Source of the DNA: Bacteriovoracaceae bacterium
Lineage (GTDB): Bacteria > Bdellovibrionota > Bacteriovoracia > Bacteriovoracales > Bacteriovoracaceae
Assembly: GCA_013141065.1 (NCBI GenBank)
Contig: JABFRR010000016.1
Span: 64,147 to 128,146, forward strand
Direction: 5' to 3'
DNA: 64,000 nt
The position numbers were made by a program, and so were the translations under genes. Positions 28,114 through 37,327 of the stretch are shown here, one piece after another. The notes beneath the pieces are model-generated. The model searched no databases, was not told the origin of the DNA, and saw only the letters and a list, made by a program, of their open reading frames with translations. Every line of letters starts with the position of its first letter. Position 1 is the stretch's first letter.

Positions 28114-28700
28114 TCTTGTAATTCAACAATTGAAAGTAAAATGAGGCCATGCTTTAAAGCGAAGTCTGAAAGCTCTTGGCCCTTTAATGGATCCCCTGAT
28201 TCATTGAGTGTTTCACATAAAACACCAACAGGTCTTAGCTTGGCGAGCTGTAATAAATCAACCGTGGCTTCAGTATGTCCTGGTCTTTTTAACACTCCTT
28301 CAGAGTTGGCCATGAGTGGAAAAACATGACCAGGTCGAGCGAAGTCACTCGGTAAAGACGAAGGATGTGAGAGTTTTTTTATCGTGAGTGCCCGGTCCGC
28401 TGATGATATTCCCGTATGTGTGCCATGTATTGCATCGACAGAAACAGTGAATGCTGTTTCAAGAGTACCAAGATGCTCTTTAATCATCAATGGTAAGTCT
28501 AATTGAAGAGCAATTGCACTAGACATTGGAGTGCAGATTAAACCTCGGCCGTGATTAATCATAAAGTTTACATGTTCTTTAGTCACGAATTCTGCGGCCA
28601 TAATGAGGTCTGCTTCATTTTCTCTAGTTTCATCATCACAAACTAAAATAAACTGACCTGATTTTAAAACTTCTAGCGCCTCTAAGACTTTACTCGACAC
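28092..28700 (-). CDS. ribB: 3,4-dihydroxy-2-butanone 4-phosphate synthase
   Basis: This 202-residue enzyme makes the four-carbon riboflavin precursor from ribulose 5-phosphate. Signatures are the acidic loop DDETRENEADL near 22-32, GRGLICTPM near 51-59, GTHTGISSADRA near 92-103, and RPGHTEATVDLLQLA. It is the single-domain form with no GTP cyclohydrolase II half. It lies eight bases after the upstream lipoprotein gene on the same strand. Confidence 0.93.
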   Translation of the reverse strand: MSSKVLEALEVLKSGQFILVCDDETRENEADLIMAAEFVTKEHVNFMINHGRGLICTPMSSAIALQLDLPLMIKEHLGTLETAFTVSVDAIHGTHTGISSADRALTIKKLSHPSSLPSDFARPGHVFPLMANSEGVLKRPGHTEATVDLLQLAKLRPVGVLCETLNESGDPLKGQELSDFALKHGLILLSIVELQDYLKLSK

Positions 28701-28708
28701 TTTAATCC

Positions 28709-30160
28709 TTAGGGGTGAAACAATAAATGAAAAGTAGGTTTCACGACATCCTGGCCTTGTATATAGCTCTTATAGGCCTGAAAGTCTTCTTCAAAAATGT
28801 TATCAAGTGCTAGATTTATCTCTTTTAATGTCATAGAACGATCAAATTCCAATGATCTTTTTTCAAGAATTTTAAAAATTTCTTCCCCAACTTTGTCCAC
28901 ATTCATGAAAAGCTCAACTTGTTTAGAGTTCATTGTGATAGGATGGAGGTCTTCAATATATTTACGGACGATAGAGGTTTTTCGAAGAAGCCACAATTTT
29001 TTTGCTTCACCTTCAATCGGAGTTGTTAAATCAAATTGATAGCTGCCCTTTATTATTCGATCAAACATTTTTGAAAGAATTAAATCCATAAACCTATTTT
29101 CTTCAATTTTCCTTGGATTGGTCCACTCGGCCACCAACTCAAATCTAGGATCAAACTGAATATCATCTGGAGTCAGAATTTGCTCTACTCCACTTGCCCC
29201 AAGTATTTCAAGTATCGGCTTTATTCCACTAGTGACATTTGATTTAAACATTGGAATATTATTTTTAAATCCACTGGAAATAATCTCAGTGCTCGAAAGC
29301 CGAGACTCATCTTTTAAGTCAAATGCAAAATCATAAGGGATGTAATCTTTTGATAAATTTTGCTTTACAATTTTTTGAAATATTAGTGAGGAAGCTTCAT
29401 GTGCTGTATATCCATTATTGTAACGAAAGACAGATGTCCTGATATTTTTAATATCTAAGACTTCATTTAAAGAAGGAGTGACACTGCCAATTTCAGGAAA
29501 GGCCATTGATACATTCGTTTCTTTTGATATTGGATCTTGGTGAATGAAGCTAACTTGCGAATAGAAATGTTCACCGTGAGCAAGTGCAGATAAAAAAGCT
29601 TGTGAATGACTTGATTCTCTAGATAAAAGAATATCTCCAGATTTTAAATCACTAGCGGACTTATAAGTTGTTATAAATTTCGGATTGATTAAGAGATAGG
29701 GAAATTCACCGCTCAATTTTGTATATTCTTCAGATGGGTTAATCGATTTTTCCATTCTTAAACCGATTAAGTAATCTTCAATATTTTTTAGTGAACGAAA
29801 CACCATTTTCTTATTATTGTAGCAATCAGTAGCAATAGGCTGATCTTTTATAGAATCCTTTAAAGCTAGTCTCGCCTTAAAGGACTTTTCTATTTCTTTA
29901 TCAATTAATGGAATGTCACTGTAGTCATTGAAACTCATTTCACCAGAAAGCATAAATAGGTCATTGGAAATTGACATAAAAATTTCACTACATTTCTGAG
30001 TATTTTTTTTATTTTCGACTAAAGCATCTGAAAGCTCTGAGAGAATTTCGCTTAAGGGTTTAATTTCAACTGATGAGGGAGTTCTTTCTTTGATTCCTGA
30101 ACATCCTGCTGCAGCTCCTTGCAAAGCGAAACTAATCATTAAAATAGTTTTTAAATTCAT
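28709..30160 (-). CDS. Lipoprotein with degenerate permuted NlpC/P60 (YiiX-like) domain
   Basis: This 483-residue protein has a lipobox AAGC near residue 19. Residues about 165-290 resemble the YiiX/DUF830 circularly permuted papain fold: DLKSGDILLSRES, then a position where the family has SH(V/A)G but here reads YSQVSF, then YDFAFDLKDESRLSSTEII where the family has YCSE. Both catalytic residues (His, Cys) thus appear replaced, by Gln and Ser. It is probably a non-catalytic binding protein, if the match is right. The N- and C-terminal parts are helical and unknown. Confidence 0.55.
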   Translation of the reverse strand: MNLKTILMISFALQGAAAGCSGIKERTPSSVEIKPLSEILSELSDALVENKKNTQKCSEIFMSISNDLFMLSGEMSFNDYSDIPLIDKEIEKSFKARLALKDSIKDQPIATDCYNNKKMVFRSLKNIEDYLIGLRMEKSINPSEEYTKLSGEFPYLLINPKFITTYKSASDLKSGDILLSRESSHSQAFLSALAHGEHFYSQVSFIHQDPISKETNVSMAFPEIGSVTPSLNEVLDIKNIRTSVFRYNNGYTAHEASSLIFQKIVKQNLSKDYIPYDFAFDLKDESRLSSTEIISSGFKNNIPMFKSNVTSGIKPILEILGASGVEQILTPDDIQFDPRFELVAEWTNPRKIEENRFMDLILSKMFDRIIKGSYQFDLTTPIEGEAKKLWLLRKTSIVRKYIEDLHPITMNSKQVELFMNVDKVGEEIFKILEKRSLEFDRSMTLKEINLALDNIFEEDFQAYKSYIQGQDVVKPTFHLLFHP

Positions 30161-30245
30161 TTAATATCCAGTCAGGAGATTGGTAGCGAGCTTAACCACA
30201 AATTATTTTACATTGCCCAGGGATATTTCAAAAGATCAGGCAAAT

Positions 30246-31364
30246 TTAGGACTTAAAATCGATGAGAATTTTAAGCATTCTGCGTAGCGGTTCGGCTGCT
30301 CCCCATAAAAGTTGGTCTCCGACTGTAAAAGCATTGAGATAGTGATCCCCCATCTCTAATTTTCTTAGTCGACCAACTGGAACAGTCAGTTTTCCGCTGG
30401 CGAATTCAGGTGTGAGATACTTGATAGATTCTGTTTTATTATTGGGTACAACCATCACCCAAGGGTTATGTGCTGCCAATAGCCCCTCTATTTCATCAAG
30501 TGGAATGGCACTTTTGAGTTTAATTGTCAGGGCCTGAGCGTGACATCTCATAGATGAGACACGCACGCACGTTCCATCAATTGGTATTATGGACTTAGTT
30601 CCTAGAATTTTATTTCCTTCTGCACTTGCCTTCCATTCTTCACGACTTTGGCCATTGCCGAGATCAGAGTCTATCCAAGGAATTAAATTGCAAGCGAGAG
30701 ACTGTCCAAAGTTTTCTTTTGGAAAATCATTATGGCCCATTAAAGTTGTCACATTCTTTTCAACTGATAAAATTTTATCACTAAGGTTGGCTTCTGCACC
30801 TAGCACGCGGTCTGTTATGTATTTCATTTGCTGGAGAAGCTCATTCATATGTCTTGCACCACCACCTGATGCGGCTTGGTAGGTTTGCGAGGTCATCCAT
30901 TCAATATGCCCTTGGGTAAACAAGCCTCCTAATGCCATCAGCATAAGTGAAACTGTGCAATTGCCACCGATAAAATCTTTTTTTCCTGCTAAAAGCGCTG
31001 ATTTAATGACGGACATATTCACAGGATCAAGAATTATCGTAGAATTCTCTTCCATGCGAATTGCCGAGGCCGCATCAATCCAGTAACCTTTAAAGCCCAA
31101 ATCTCTCAGATTTTTAAATACAGCTTTGGTATAATCTCCGCCCTGACAGGTAACAATAACATCCATGAGAGCTAGTTCTTTAGTGTTATAGGCGTCTTGT
31201 AATACAGGATTGGCATTTTTTAAGTGTTTAAAGGGATGCGATCCACCCGCATTAGAAGTAGAAAAAAAGCTTGTTTCAAAAAAATCAAAGTCGCCTTCGG
31301 CACTCATTCGTTCCATAAGTACCTGTCCTACCATTCCGCGCCAGCCAACAATTCCTAACTTCAT
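30246..31364 (-). CDS. asd: Aspartate-semialdehyde dehydrogenase
   Basis: This 372-residue enzyme reduces aspartyl phosphate to aspartate semialdehyde in lysine/threonine/DAP synthesis. The NADP motif GWRGMVGQ is at 7-14 and the active-site cysteine is C136 in GGNCTVSLM, the Gram-negative type. A later HxxR-type segment (MRCHAQALT) matches. It diverges from lysC with 100 bases between, which I checked for a lysine riboswitch and found none. Confidence 0.95.
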   Translation of the reverse strand: MKLGIVGWRGMVGQVLMERMSAEGDFDFFETSFFSTSNAGGSHPFKHLKNANPVLQDAYNTKELALMDVIVTCQGGDYTKAVFKNLRDLGFKGYWIDAASAIRMEENSTIILDPVNMSVIKSALLAGKKDFIGGNCTVSLMLMALGGLFTQGHIEWMTSQTYQAASGGGARHMNELLQQMKYITDRVLGAEANLSDKILSVEKNVTTLMGHNDFPKENFGQSLACNLIPWIDSDLGNGQSREEWKASAEGNKILGTKSIIPIDGTCVRVSSMRCHAQALTIKLKSAIPLDEIEGLLAAHNPWVMVVPNNKTESIKYLTPEFASGKLTVPVGRLRKLEMGDHYLNAFTVGDQLLWGAAEPLRRMLKILIDFKS

Positions 31365-31464
31365 GTGATTTTCCTAATAATTGATGTTTCCACTCAATTT
31401 TTTATCTTTTAGAATAACTTATCAAGATAATTATTAGCTATCTTTTTAATACAGGAATCTAAAA

Positions 31465-32832
31465 ATGAATCAAACGCAATTAATTGTCTCTAAATTTGGT
31501 GGGACTTCAATGGGAGACGCCCAATGTATGCTCAGAAGTGCAGAGGTTTCTTTTAAGCAGGCTACAAAATGCATTGTTGTCTCTGCAACATCAGGCACAA
31601 CAAATGACTTAATAGATCTCGCTAAAAGTGCTGAAAAAAGCTCTTGGGAGAAAACTCAGGCCGTCATTTTAAAAATAAAAACAAAACATGAAAAAATAGC
31701 AAGAGACCTTGAACTTTCCGATCAGGACTTCATGATCATGCAGGCAATGTTTTCAGAAATGGAATCTATGGCCCGTGGAATTAATCTTTTAGTCGATTGT
31801 TCAAATAAAGCAATGGATTCGATTTTAAGTTTTGGTGAAAGATTGTCTTCCATTTTATTCACTCAAGCAATGAACCTTGTATTAGCTAAAAATAAAAGTT
31901 CAATAAAAGCTGTCTGTCTCGATGTGAGAGAAATTTTAAAAACTGATAACCAATTTGGAAAGGCGAGACCTCTCACAAATGAAATTAAAAATCTCTGTGA
32001 TAAAAAACTAGGGGCCATTCGCCACGAAGACATTATTTATGTTACCCAAGGCTTTATCGGACAAACAGTGGAAGGAATGACTACCACTCTGGGGCGAGGT
32101 GGAAGTGATTATACTGCGGCCATAATAGCAGAAGGAATTAAAGCAGACGTACTAGAAATATGGACGGATGTAGCAGGTATCGCCACAACTGATCCAAGAA
32201 TTTGTCCTGAAGCAAGATCGATTCCTGAAATATCTTTTAAAGAAGCATCTGAGCTTGCAACCTTTGGTGCAAAAATTCTTCATCCCGCAACTCTAGTGCC
32301 GGCCATTCGTTCACAAATTCCAGTTTTTGTAGGAAGTAGTTTTAATCCAGATTCTGGCGGTACATGGATTAAAAAAGATGTCGAGGATTCTCCTTTAATT
32401 CGAGCGATGGCCTTGAGAAAAAAACAAGTTCTCGTCACTTTATCGACTCCGGAAATGCTTAACTCTCATGGTTTTTTATTTCAAATCTTTAAAATTTTTA
32501 ATGACCATAAAGTGAGTGTTGATGCTATCACTACCAGTGAAATTAGTGTTTCAATGACTCTCGAAGAATCAGCTTTAAATAACCGCGAACTTTTTTCTGA
32601 CTTAGAAAATTTGGCCGTAGTGAATGTCGAAGAAAATCTTTCTCTCGTGTCACTTATCGGAAATAATATCAATCATACTCCAGGGCTTGGTAAAAAAATC
32701 TTTAATGCAATTGATGGCATCAATGTGCGCATGATTTGCTTAGGAGCAAGTAAACATAATTTCTGTTTTATTGTCGATGGATCAAAAGGCGAAGAGGCCA
32801 TCACTCGTCTACATAAAACGTTTATAGGTTAA
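31465..32832 (+). CDS. lysC: Aspartate kinase (monofunctional)
   Basis: This 455-residue kinase starts with KFGGTSMGD at 9-17 and has the catalytic segment TLGRGGSDYTAA near 211-222 and the C-terminal pair of ACT domains (from about 310) that bind the feedback inhibitor, usually lysine. It phosphorylates aspartate as the first step to DAP and lysine. dapB starts six bases after its stop and dapA five bases after that, forming a lysC-dapB-dapA operon. Confidence 0.93.
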   Translation: MNQTQLIVSKFGGTSMGDAQCMLRSAEVSFKQATKCIVVSATSGTTNDLIDLAKSAEKSSWEKTQAVILKIKTKHEKIARDLELSDQDFMIMQAMFSEMESMARGINLLVDCSNKAMDSILSFGERLSSILFTQAMNLVLAKNKSSIKAVCLDVREILKTDNQFGKARPLTNEIKNLCDKKLGAIRHEDIIYVTQGFIGQTVEGMTTTLGRGGSDYTAAIIAEGIKADVLEIWTDVAGIATTDPRICPEARSIPEISFKEASELATFGAKILHPATLVPAIRSQIPVFVGSSFNPDSGGTWIKKDVEDSPLIRAMALRKKQVLVTLSTPEMLNSHGFLFQIFKIFNDHKVSVDAITTSEISVSMTLEESALNNRELFSDLENLAVVNVEENLSLVSLIGNNINHTPGLGKKIFNAIDGINVRMICLGASKHNFCFIVDGSKGEEAITRLHKTFIG

Positions 32833-32838
32833 TAAATT

Positions 32839-33504
32839 ATGAAAATAGCATTGCTTGGTAAAGGCAAAACAGGTGGAAGAGTATTAGAACTTTTATTAGA
32901 AAAGAATATTCCTCATACGGTTTTTGATTCAAAAAATATTCCGACTCTTGAAAATTTAAAAGGACATGATGTCATTATTTCCTTTTTATCAGGTGATGTT
33001 TTTTTAAAATATAGGGATTTATTAGTGAATTCCAAAGTACCGGTTGTCTGTGGCAGTACGGGAATGTCATGGCCATTAGGTTTTGGGATTAATTTAAAAG
33101 CGCCTTGGATATATGCTACAAATTTTAGTTTGGGAATGAACCTGGTTCAGCAAATGATTCTTATCATGAAAGAAGCAAAATCCTTACTTTCAGACTATTC
33201 CTTTTCATTGCATGAAGTTCATCACACAAAAAAACTCGACTCTCCTTCTGGTACAGCACTTTCCTGGAAAAAATGGGCAGGACATGAAATGGAAATAAGC
33301 TCAGAACGCCTTGGTGATGTCGCCGGAATTCATGAAATTACACTGACAACTCCAACTGAGAAAATCTCACTTAAGCACGAGGCCCTCGATAGAAAAATTT
33401 TTGCAGAAGGGGCCCTTTATGCTGCAAGAAAAATTAACAACTTATCACCGGAGCTACATCTTTTTCAAGATATAGTTCAAGCAGAACTCTTAAAAGGAAA
33501 ATAA
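32839..33504 (+). CDS. dapB: 4-hydroxy-tetrahydrodipicolinate reductase, short form
   Basis: This 221-residue DapB is about 45 residues shorter than usual. It keeps the NAD(P) motif GKGKTGG at 7-13, the catalytic E-x-HH-x-x-K segment (H128, H129, then Lys) and SPSGTA at 135-140. The shortening is mainly in the N-terminal nucleotide domain. Flanked by lysC and dapA in one operon, so function is secure. Confidence 0.9.
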   Translation: MKIALLGKGKTGGRVLELLLEKNIPHTVFDSKNIPTLENLKGHDVIISFLSGDVFLKYRDLLVNSKVPVVCGSTGMSWPLGFGINLKAPWIYATNFSLGMNLVQQMILIMKEAKSLLSDYSFSLHEVHHTKKLDSPSGTALSWKKWAGHEMEISSERLGDVAGIHEITLTTPTEKISLKHEALDRKIFAEGALYAARKINNLSPELHLFQDIVQAELLKGK

Positions 33505-33509
33505 CTATT

Positions 33510-34403
33510 ATGAAAAGCATCAATGATTACCCACTATGGACCGCGATTGTGACACCAATGAATGCTGATTCGAGTGTGGATTTCGTCTCATTTGAAAAAA
33601 TTCTCAAAGAACAAGAGGCCGCAGGCGTTGCCGTCGTCATCCTTGGTTCAACGGGTGAAGCATTAAATCTCGATCGCTCAGAACAAAAAAGAGTTTTAGA
33701 ATTTGGTCTTTCACTGAATTTAAAAGTACCAGTGATGACTGGTATAGGTGGATTTAATCAAAAAGATATTTTGGAATACGTCAGCTACTTAAATACCTTA
33801 TCAGGCCTAGATGCTTACTTGGTCGTGACTCCCCTTTATGCTAAACCCGGAGAAAACGGACAGACTGAATGGTTTAAGGCGATATTAGATTTAAGTACAA
33901 GACCATGCATGCTTTATAATGTTCCCGGGAGAACTGGGGTTAAAATGAATTTTAATGCCATTTCAAATTTAAAAAATCACAAGAACTTTTGGGCCATTAA
34001 AGAGGCCAGTGGCTCAGTTGAAGATTTTAAGCGCTACGCTGAAATGAATCCGAAAGCGCGTATGTACAGTGGCGATGATGGAATGGTTCCTGATTTTTAT
34101 CCAGTAGGTTGTGTTGGACTAGTTTCAGTAGCTTCCAATGCATGGCCTCGTGAAACAAAAGCTTATGTAGAAAAAACTTTAAATGGAAAATTAACAAAAG
34201 AAGAAGCAAAACTGTGGAGCACTGCTTGTGATACGCTTTTTATTGCAGCTAATCCTGTGCCCGTAAAAAATCTCATGCATGCACAAGGAAAAATTAAAAC
34301 TAATGTTTTACGTTCTCCCCTTCATCACGCTGATCTGATGGATAATTCTCTAGTATTAAAGGCCAATTCAGATGTGGCAAATTGGTATAAAGAAAATCAC
34401 TAA
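33510..34403 (+). CDS. dapA: 4-hydroxy-tetrahydrodipicolinate synthase
   Basis: This 297-residue TIM barrel condenses pyruvate with aspartate semialdehyde. The Schiff base lysine is K164 (WAIKEASGS), the catalytic tyrosine Y136 is in YNVPGRTG, and GSTGE lies at 46-50. It is the last gene of lysC-dapB-dapA and is followed by a hairpin terminator. Confidence 0.95.
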   Translation: MKSINDYPLWTAIVTPMNADSSVDFVSFEKILKEQEAAGVAVVILGSTGEALNLDRSEQKRVLEFGLSLNLKVPVMTGIGGFNQKDILEYVSYLNTLSGLDAYLVVTPLYAKPGENGQTEWFKAILDLSTRPCMLYNVPGRTGVKMNFNAISNLKNHKNFWAIKEASGSVEDFKRYAEMNPKARMYSGDDGMVPDFYPVGCVGLVSVASNAWPRETKAYVEKTLNGKLTKEEAKLWSTACDTLFIAANPVPVKNLMHAQGKIKTNVLRSPLHHADLMDNSLVLKANSDVANWYKENH

Positions 34404-34415
34404 ATAATATAAAAC

Positions 34416-34438
34416 CCTCAGGGTAAAAATCCCTGAGG
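34416..34438. terminator. Terminator after dapA
   Basis: Eight-base arms CCTCAGGG / CCCTGAGG with a 7-base loop lie 13 bases after the dapA stop. The minus strand side is followed by TTTTATATT, so it may also stop transcription coming from the right. Confidence 0.6.
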
Positions 34439-34451
34439 ATTAAAAATAAAT

Positions 34452-34670
34452 TACATTTTAAAACCTAACTGAACTCCGATTTCAAGACCGATTTGGCACT
34501 CAAGAGTTAAATTACGAACGTCATTATAATCAGACATTATTTGTGAATAGTTTTTCGTTTGTTGCTTTAAGATTTGCGATCTCACGTTTATGAAGTTTTA
34601 CTTCGCTTTCTATTCCAAATATCCATGTTTTTAATTCTTTGATTGCTTCAATTATTGGCGCAATCAACAT
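34452..34670 (-). pseudogene. Remnant resembling the C-terminus of a peptidase S74 (intramolecular chaperone) protein
   Basis: The minus strand from ATG 34670 to TGA 34530 encodes 46 residues starting MLIAPIIEAIKELKTWIFGI and ending in a Leu/Lys coiled coil. Autocleaving S74 tails of phage spikes and Bdellovibrio-type exported proteins often end like this. A 28-codon frame ending GVQLGFKM follows (34452-34538). No larger domain is found upstream, so this is probably a scar of a lost gene. It fills most of the 330-base gap 34404-34733. Confidence 0.35.
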
Positions 34671-34733
34671 CGTGTAGGCCTACTTCATACACAAAATCAC
34701 TATTTCAATTAAGTTTAAACTAAGAAATATCTA

Positions 34734-35930
34734 TTATTTCTCTAACATCTCAAAAAAGACATCGAAAATCTGTCCATTTTTTTTCTTACCAGCTTCATCA
34801 AGATAATTAAAGGTAGTTCTCCCTTTAAATATTGACTGATTTCTTTCTAATCTATACTCATTATTAAAATTTAAATCTATGTCTAAAATTTGATAACTGG
34901 AAAGAGGCTTTATTTCACCTTTATCATTTTTCCCATTTCCATTTATATCCTTCCACAAATAAAGATTACTGAAAACTTTATCTTTTTTATCAATTTTCAT
35001 GTCCTTATTTTTGTCTAGTTTTGCCAATGCTTCAAATCCATTTTTAAATTCACTATTGTCACCGAATAAATTATCAATTTTAATAGTTTCTTTTGCAGAC
35101 TTAAGATTCACTAAGAAATAGCCCGTGTGATTTTTTTCAACCCAAGACGTAGGCTTTTCTTCCCCTTTTATAAGTGATGTACTGCCAGTAAATGCAGGGT
35201 AATTTTCATCAAAGAAAACCATTAATGGTGAATGATATCCTCCGCAAAAACCATCTTGTCCTGGAAACTCAGCGGTGATGTGAATAAATTTATTTGTATC
35301 GCTGTAGCCACTGGTATGAACACTTTGTTTTACTGTAAGCTTGGTTCCTCTATCCATTAATCCGTTGAATCCATAAAAAGCTTGTGAGGAGATAGGTGTA
35401 GGAAAGACTTGAATCGATGAGAATGTCGCATTTTTGTCTAAGCCCAAATCCATACTAAAAGAAATTGGAAATTTAATACAATTTATAGAAACTCTATTAG
35501 TGAGGTTTGATATTTTCAAGCCTTCAACTAGATCTATCCCGTTAAGTCCTGGAGAAGTCTTTAATGCAGTCATATCTTTAGGCACACTAAGAACTTTAAC
35601 AGAATCGTTCACTAATTTCGTAATACCGCATGACTGCTGCGCATTTGCTCCGCCTGGAGTAACTGCACTAGATGGGATATCGATTAAAAATCCTTCGGTA
35701 GCAGATTTTTTGATATGGAAGAAAATTCTAGAATTCGGAGAGAGTGGATTTGTTGTTCCTCTGTTGTTGGTTCCATAGCAACTTGCATTGATAATTACCC
35801 CCACTCCAGCATCTGGTACAGCATTTTTTGATAACATGATATTTTGTCGAGGACTAGGTGATACTGTGCCTGCATAAACTAGCGAGGTAAAAAGAATACT
35901 TATAAAAAAACAACTAAAAATAAATTTCAT
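34734..35930 (-). CDS. Exported protein with EF-hand-like calcium motifs, 398 aa
   Basis: A signal peptide of about 20 residues (MKFIFSCFFISILFTSLVYA) leads into a beta-rich protein of unknown family with a few cysteines. Near residue 300-335 two Asp-rich loops, DKNKDMKIDKKD and DINGNGKNDKGE, resemble dockerin/EF-hand calcium sites. It is the last of four same-strand genes with 13 bases or fewer between them, after three pseudopilin-type genes. It is likely exported or displayed by that system, an inference from position. Confidence 0.7.
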   Translation of the reverse strand: MKFIFSCFFISILFTSLVYAGTVSPSPRQNIMLSKNAVPDAGVGVIINASCYGTNNRGTTNPLSPNSRIFFHIKKSATEGFLIDIPSSAVTPGGANAQQSCGITKLVNDSVKVLSVPKDMTALKTSPGLNGIDLVEGLKISNLTNRVSINCIKFPISFSMDLGLDKNATFSSIQVFPTPISSQAFYGFNGLMDRGTKLTVKQSVHTSGYSDTNKFIHITAEFPGQDGFCGGYHSPLMVFFDENYPAFTGSTSLIKGEEKPTSWVEKNHTGYFLVNLKSAKETIKIDNLFGDNSEFKNGFEALAKLDKNKDMKIDKKDKVFSNLYLWKDINGNGKNDKGEIKPLSSYQILDIDLNFNNEYRLERNQSIFKGRTTFNYLDEAGKKKNGQIFDVFFEMLEK

Positions 35931-35943
35931 ACATTTTCCTTAT

Positions 35944-36900
35944 TTAGTTACATACTCCGGAATTATCGTTAGGTTCGCAAAAATTTATTTCAATATTAAT
36001 AATTGGATTAGAAGAGATACTTCTAACTAGCTTAATGCTTTTCAAGTTTGTTGCTATCAAATTTTCTGAATTATCTTTTTTACGATATAGTTCCAAGCCT
36101 TTTTTGTCATTATTTTTCCTTAAGCAATATGAAATATACTCAACAGGAGTAATATAAAAATTAGAGACTCCTCCGCTTGGAGTGGGCAAGCATCTTAGAA
36201 ATTTATCAACACTGCTTAAAACACCATTGCAACTTGTCGGAGGACTATAGGTGGGAATAATATTTGCATTGGGTATTGGATTTCCATTAGAATCAACTTT
36301 TAAAATTATGCCATAATCTTTGTAGTAACCACCGTTACTATATACTGGCATCATCCCACTAATTTTTAATAATTGGTCTTCAAAATTCAAATTATTATCT
36401 TCTAACAATTGCTTCAGTTTAGTCGAATCATAGATTAAAGGATCACTCATACTAGTTCTTGGTTTGTAGAAATAAGAAGGATTAGGCAGTAATGTTTGCA
36501 AGCGAGTGAAAGTACCATTATTGATATCAATTGTTTTTGAAATATCAATCACTAAAACTGAAAAGCAAGATTGATCTTTTTTGATTGTGAGCGATCGTGC
36601 GCCACTATCCTGGTCCCACACTGTCCAAAAATCATTCCCTTGATTTTGCTGTTTCGTACTGTTTAAGTAATTAAATGACGGGACAGAGTTGAGAACGTCA
36701 TCATTTACAATTTTAAAAACCCCCGCATAATCTAAAACAACATCTGCTCTCTCATTAATGTTTGTAATTTCTTTTGTTATATTTTTGGAAACATCTAGGG
36801 TTACGAGTACAATCGCACTGAAAATTCCTGTGGTGATCATCAGTTCCATCAAACTAAAACCTTTTCGTCCTAAAAAAGTATGCTTTTTTGTTTTTTTCAT
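35944..36900 (-). CDS. Pseudopilin / type IV pilin-like protein, 318 aa
   Basis: The N-terminus has the prepilin signature KG|FSLMELM with Glu at mature position 5, then a hydrophobic helix. A PilD-type peptidase would cleave after Gly13. The long soluble part (about 280 residues) has several cysteines and no known domain; the length suits a GspJ/PilW-like minor pilin. Its start overlaps the previous gene's stop by four bases. Confidence 0.8.
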   Translation of the reverse strand: MKKTKKHTFLGRKGFSLMELMITTGIFSAIVLVTLDVSKNITKEITNINERADVVLDYAGVFKIVNDDVLNSVPSFNYLNSTKQQNQGNDFWTVWDQDSGARSLTIKKDQSCFSVLVIDISKTIDINNGTFTRLQTLLPNPSYFYKPRTSMSDPLIYDSTKLKQLLEDNNLNFEDQLLKISGMMPVYSNGGYYKDYGIILKVDSNGNPIPNANIIPTYSPPTSCNGVLSSVDKFLRCLPTPSGGVSNFYITPVEYISYCLRKNNDKKGLELYRKKDNSENLIATNLKSIKLVRSISSNPIINIEINFCEPNDNSGVCN

Positions 36901-37325
36901 TCAGCTCCTAGCAGGTGAGAGGATTCTTTGGAAAGTGACCAGTTCGGATGAGAAATTCTCACTTTCATTAAAAAAAGTCTTTTATTTTGCGTAGGAATTA
37001 TCAATACTCCCATTCGTCCTCGAAGTTCACAGGGAAGCGTACAATCACTAAGGAGCATTTTTTTTCCATTAGTATCCCAAGCGATGGGTAGAGTATTTGG
37101 AAAAACTGCTGATGGTGAATAATCAACCTGCATCAAAGGAGCTGAAGCACTAAAAGTATTAATAAGTTCACTTACAATATCTTTAGACTGTCGGGATACT
37201 TTTATTTTTGAAACAGATTTGTTTAAGTCCGCCACACCGCCAACCAAAACGAGGACAGATCCAGCTAATACGGCCATCGTTATTATTGCCTCAAGGAAGG
37301 TGAAACCACCAGTTTGTTTAATCAT
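36897..37325 (-). CDS. Pseudopilin / type IV pilin-like protein, 142 aa
   Basis: The prepilin motif GG|FTFLEAIITMAVLAGSVL has Glu at mature position 5. The short globular part contains one CTLPCE pair. Size and order between a GspJ-like and a GspK-like gene suggest a GspI/PilV-type minor pseudopilin. Gaps to its neighbours are two bases and a four-base overlap, so it is in the same operon. Confidence 0.8.
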   Translation of the reverse strand: MIKQTGGFTFLEAIITMAVLAGSVLVLVGGVADLNKSVSKIKVSRQSKDIVSELINTFSASAPLMQVDYSPSAVFPNTLPIAWDTNGKKMLLSDCTLPCELRGRMGVLIIPTQNKRLFLMKVRISHPNWSLSKESSHLLGAE

Positions 37326-37327
37326 TA

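Noticed and set aside
31365-31464. Lysine riboswitch between asd and lysC
   Set aside because: The gap is only 100 bases, AT-rich, and shows none of the conserved paired elements of the L box.
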